Shown piece after piece: positions 14,587 to 16,850 of a stretch of 16,850 bases of DNA. Position numbers and translations under genes: made by a program. The notes under the pieces were generated by a model. That model was not told the origin of the DNA and did not search any database. It worked only from the letters and a program-made list of their open reading frames with translations. The DNA lies in the NCBI GenBank assembly GCA_958449715.1, contig CAUDIU010000038.1:1-16850 (forward strand). Direction: 5' to 3'. Every line of letters starts with the position of its first letter. The first letter of the stretch is position 1. This DNA is from an uncultured Clostridium sp. GTDB lineage: Bacteria > Cyanobacteriota > Vampirovibrionia > Gastranaerophilales > Gastranaerophilaceae.

Positions 14587-15720
14587 TTAGTTAAATCTCA
14601 CTTCCATATCTTTTTTTAACTTATCTGTAATTTCTCTATAATCAATAGTTACAGGAGTTGGTTTTGATGTATTTATTATATCTAAAAATATTTTTGAATT
14701 TTCAGGTTGTTTGCCATCTAAAAAATATTTAGAATTTGCAGCATCTTTTCTAGCTGGAACTATTAGTCCGCTTTGAGCAAATTTTTCACTGCTTTGTCTT
14801 GAAGATAGATAATTCACAAGTTTTATAGCTTCAGTTTTATGCTTTGATGATTTTGCAACTGACCAGCCTGATGCATCTAATTGTACTACGCTTCCACAAG
14901 ATCCTTTTGGAAATTGTGCAATATCCCAGTTAAATTTTGCTTCTTCTCTTAATTTGGGAACCATCCAGCGGCCTGATAAATACATCCCAAGTTTTTCTTG
15001 TAAAAACATTTGTGCCATTGTTGCACTTGCACTTTCTGATTTAAGAGGGGCTGTATGGTATTTTTTTCTTAAATCAGCATAAAAATTAATTGCATTTTGG
15101 CTTTCTTTTTTGTTTATTTCTTCAGGTAAAATTCCTCCACAATTGCTCATAAGGTATGGAAGATAAAATAGAGGATCTTCTTCAAAGCTAATTCCAAAAG
15201 TATTTTCGTCAGTTAGTTTTTTGCTAATTTCTAAAAAATTATTAAATGTCCAATTTTTGTCAGGATATTTGATTTGTTTTTTATCAAATAAATCCTTATT
15301 ATAATAGACTACAAGATTTGAGACATCTCTAGGTATTGCGTATAATTTCCCTTTCCAACTTAGAGCTTGTATTGCTTGTGGGTAAAAACTTTCATCTGCG
15401 GATAATTCTTCTAAAAGATTTGCATTTGCATAAATTGGTAAGTATAAATTGTTTATAAAAATTACATCAGGAGCTTTATTTGAGGCAAAGAGCAAATGTA
15501 TTTTTTGAAAATAATTTTGCGGGATATGCATAAATTCGATTTTTATATCTGGGTTTTCTTTTTCAAATTCTGATAATAATGGTTTCAAAATATCAGTTTC
15601 AGATTTTGAGCCCCAGCTTGCAAATTCGATTGTTGTTTTTGTTTCTTTTTTTGTGCAACCACAAAATGATATGCAGCATATAAAAAGAGTGCATAATATT
15701 AATTTAATTCCAGCTCTCAC
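14587..15720 (-). CDS. ABC transporter extracellular solute-binding lipoprotein, family 1 (sugar type)
   Basis: 377 residues. The N-terminus is a lipoprotein signal: MRAGIK, a hydrophobic Cys-rich stretch and FCGC with C22 as likely lipidated residue. Family-1 substrate-binding features include IEFASWGSKSETDILKPLLSEFEKENPDIKIEF (in parts, from residue 31), NKAPDVIFINNLYLP, YYNKDLFDKK, a Trp-rich middle and the C-terminal FAQSGLIVPARKDA. Such proteins bind sugars or glycerol phosphates outside the inner membrane and hand them to MalF/G-type permeases, none of which is encoded in the window. The start is GTG at 15720, with only a loose ribosome binding site (GGGTAAGAA). The gene is 13 bases after the preceding one and three bases before rsmI. 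Ligand unknown. The unusual operon partners suggest permeases are encoded elsewhere. Confidence 0.88.
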   Translation of the reverse strand: MRAGIKLILCTLFICCISFCGCTKKETKTTIEFASWGSKSETDILKPLLSEFEKENPDIKIEFMHIPQNYFQKIHLLFASNKAPDVIFINNLYLPIYANANLLEELSADESFYPQAIQALSWKGKLYAIPRDVSNLVVYYNKDLFDKKQIKYPDKNWTFNNFLEISKKLTDENTFGISFEEDPLFYLPYLMSNCGGILPEEINKKESQNAINFYADLRKKYHTAPLKSESASATMAQMFLQEKLGMYLSGRWMVPKLREEAKFNWDIAQFPKGSCGSVVQLDASGWSVAKSSKHKTEAIKLVNYLSSRQSSEKFAQSGLIVPARKDAANSKYFLDGKQPENSKIFLDIINTSKPTPVTIDYREITDKLKKDMEVRFN

Positions 15721-15733
15721 TATTTCTTACCCG

Positions 15734-16850
15734 TTATAATTCGATTAGTACGCCCATTTTATCGTTGTTTACTTCTACAAGAGATTTGAAGCCTTCGGCT
15801 TTTACCATATAGACATTTGCATTGTCATGTCTTACTTGTATAGGGCTTGTTACATTTTTATCAAATTTTTTCAATACAAATACTTCGTCATTAACTTTTC
15901 CGATTAATGCAGATTTACCGTCAAGATTTACGATGTAAAAACCTTTGTTATCGTCGATATTAAAGCCTGATTTTACAATTAGTCCGTTAATATATGAAGA
16001 TTTTGTATCATTATGCAATTTTGTAATAGGGTTGGTTTGTTTGGTATTTGATAATACGGTTTCTTCCTTTTTTGGTAGAGGAATATCAAATTTAGGTATT
16101 GGTTTGTTATTATTATTTATTGGATTTGTTGTAATATTCTGTTTGATTTCTTTTACAGATTTTTCTTTATCAATAATTGAGAAAAATTCATCAATTGATG
16201 ACATAATATATTCTGAAGGTTTAAATTTCATTTTTATACCTCTATTTTCTACATCTTCAACTTTTAAATTTGCATCTTTGAGACTTCTTCTGTTAGAATG
16301 CAACAAAGATTCTCCTAATTCAATATTTTTTTGTTCGTGAAGAGGAATTTCTTGTTCATATTTTTTAAATCTGCTTTTCATTTTATCTCTGCTTGTTATA
16401 TTTAAAGATGTTTTGCGAGAATCAAAAGCTTTAAATTTAATTGTTTTTTGAATAGCATCTTCTTCGTTTTGAACTTCAACGATTTCTGGTTTTATTGAAT
16501 CGTTAGGAGAATTGTAAGCTGTTTCTTCTAACATTTGTTCAAGAGCTTTGCGTTTTTGATCAATAACATCATTTTGTACAGGTTCTGCTGGTGTTTTAAT
16601 GAATGTATAGTGACCTTTATTATTGGCTCTTGGTACAGGTTTTGCTGATTCGTCCAAATATCTTTGGTATTTTTCTTGCCATGATAATTCAGAGTTATTA
16701 ACTATATTATTGTATTTTACAGTGTTCAAAATAGGAGGTCTTTTAGCCAGATGATCAATAAAAGATTCCTTTAATTCTTTTGATTTAACTAAAGAAGCTT
16801 TGATTAGGTTCAGCATAAAAATAAAGCCTAAAATTGGTAATAGTCCAAAT
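15734..16850 (-). CDS. Uncharacterised protein, probably membrane-anchored, start beyond the right edge
   Basis: An ATG at 16816 would give 360 residues, but the frame stays open to the window edge and adds FGLLPILGFIF in front of MLNLIKASLVKSKELK. Together these make a good membrane helix followed by a basic stop, and no ribosome binding site precedes ATG 16816. I therefore treat the gene as 5'-incomplete. Numbering from ATG 16816: a polar, charged region to about 215; an Asn/Pro/Lys-rich linker (about 225-260, with INNNNKPIPKFDIPLPKKEE-type sequence); and a compact C-terminal beta-rich domain (about 273-360, from YINGLIVKSGFNI to GVLIEL). No known family. A single-span protein with a flexible linker and a globular end domain is a fair description. 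Precedes the solute-binding lipoprotein gene by 13 bases. Confidence 0.7.
   Translation of the reverse strand, partial: FGLLPILGFIFMLNLIKASLVKSKELKESFIDHLAKRPPILNTVKYNNIVNNSELSWQEKYQRYLDESAKPVPRANNKGHYTFIKTPAEPVQNDVIDQKRKALEQMLEETAYNSPNDSIKPEIVEVQNEEDAIQKTIKFKAFDSRKTSLNITSRDKMKSRFKKYEQEIPLHEQKNIELGESLLHSNRRSLKDANLKVEDVENRGIKMKFKPSEYIMSSIDEFFSIIDKEKSVKEIKQNITTNPINNNNKPIPKFDIPLPKKEETVLSNTKQTNPITKLHNDTKSSYINGLIVKSGFNIDDNKGFYIVNLDGKSALIGKVNDEVFVLKKFDKNVTSPIQVRHDNANVYMVKAEGFKSLVEVNNDKMGVLIEL

Overview
The window is AT-rich and nearly all its genes lie on the minus strand. It comes from a two-membraned bacterium: it encodes BamA with only three POTRA domains (the cyanobacterial-type arrangement) and an OmpH/Skp chaperone. 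Several proteins start with a short Asn-rich N-terminal peptide ending in F-x-G or F-x-R. These points, with the divergent, lineage-specific look of the uncharacterised proteins, suggest the non-photosynthetic sister lineage of Cyanobacteria (Vampirovibrionia/Melainabacteria, probably Gastranaerophilales). This placement is inferred from protein character, not from a marker gene or a database search.

Layout, read in the direction of minus-strand transcription (high to low coordinates). (1) 16850-13774: an uncharacterised protein cut by the window edge, an orphan sugar-type solute-binding lipoprotein and the 16S rRNA methyltransferase RsmI, closely packed. (2) 13694-6845: a likely operon of bamA (TTG start, extended -10 promoter in front), ompH/skp, uridine phosphorylase udp, an unusual soluble protein made of a DUF4177-like module, a coiled coil and the cytoplasmic domain of FlhA/FHIPEP export proteins, and a divergent GH77 4-alpha-glucanotransferase. 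(3) 6010-6789: the only plus-strand gene, a small hydrophobic-segment protein, divergent from (4) 5817-4231, a 528-residue membrane-associated protein. The two share an intergenic region with a 17-bp inverted repeat whose arms each carry one extended -10 element. (5) 4169-940: a TatD-linked radical SAM protein, a small unknown protein and an ADP-forming acyl-CoA synthetase with a Cys-rich tail, closed by a strong hairpin terminator at 885-911. (6) 799-1: an exported EF-hand/His-rich protein, then the first 46 codons of a SpmA-like nucleoside-recognition membrane protein that runs off the left edge.

Functionally the window mixes envelope biogenesis (BamA, Skp, lipoprotein), energy and salvage metabolism (ATP from acyl-CoA, phosphorolysis of uridine, maltodextrin disproportionation) and lineage-specific proteins of unknown role. 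The most unusual features are the stand-alone FlhA-type cytoplasmic domain inside the bamA operon, the shared N-terminal peptide on five otherwise unrelated proteins, and the symmetric divergent promoter. No tRNA, rRNA, CRISPR array, insertion sequence or phage gene was seen, and no gene-free stretch exceeds 300 bases.
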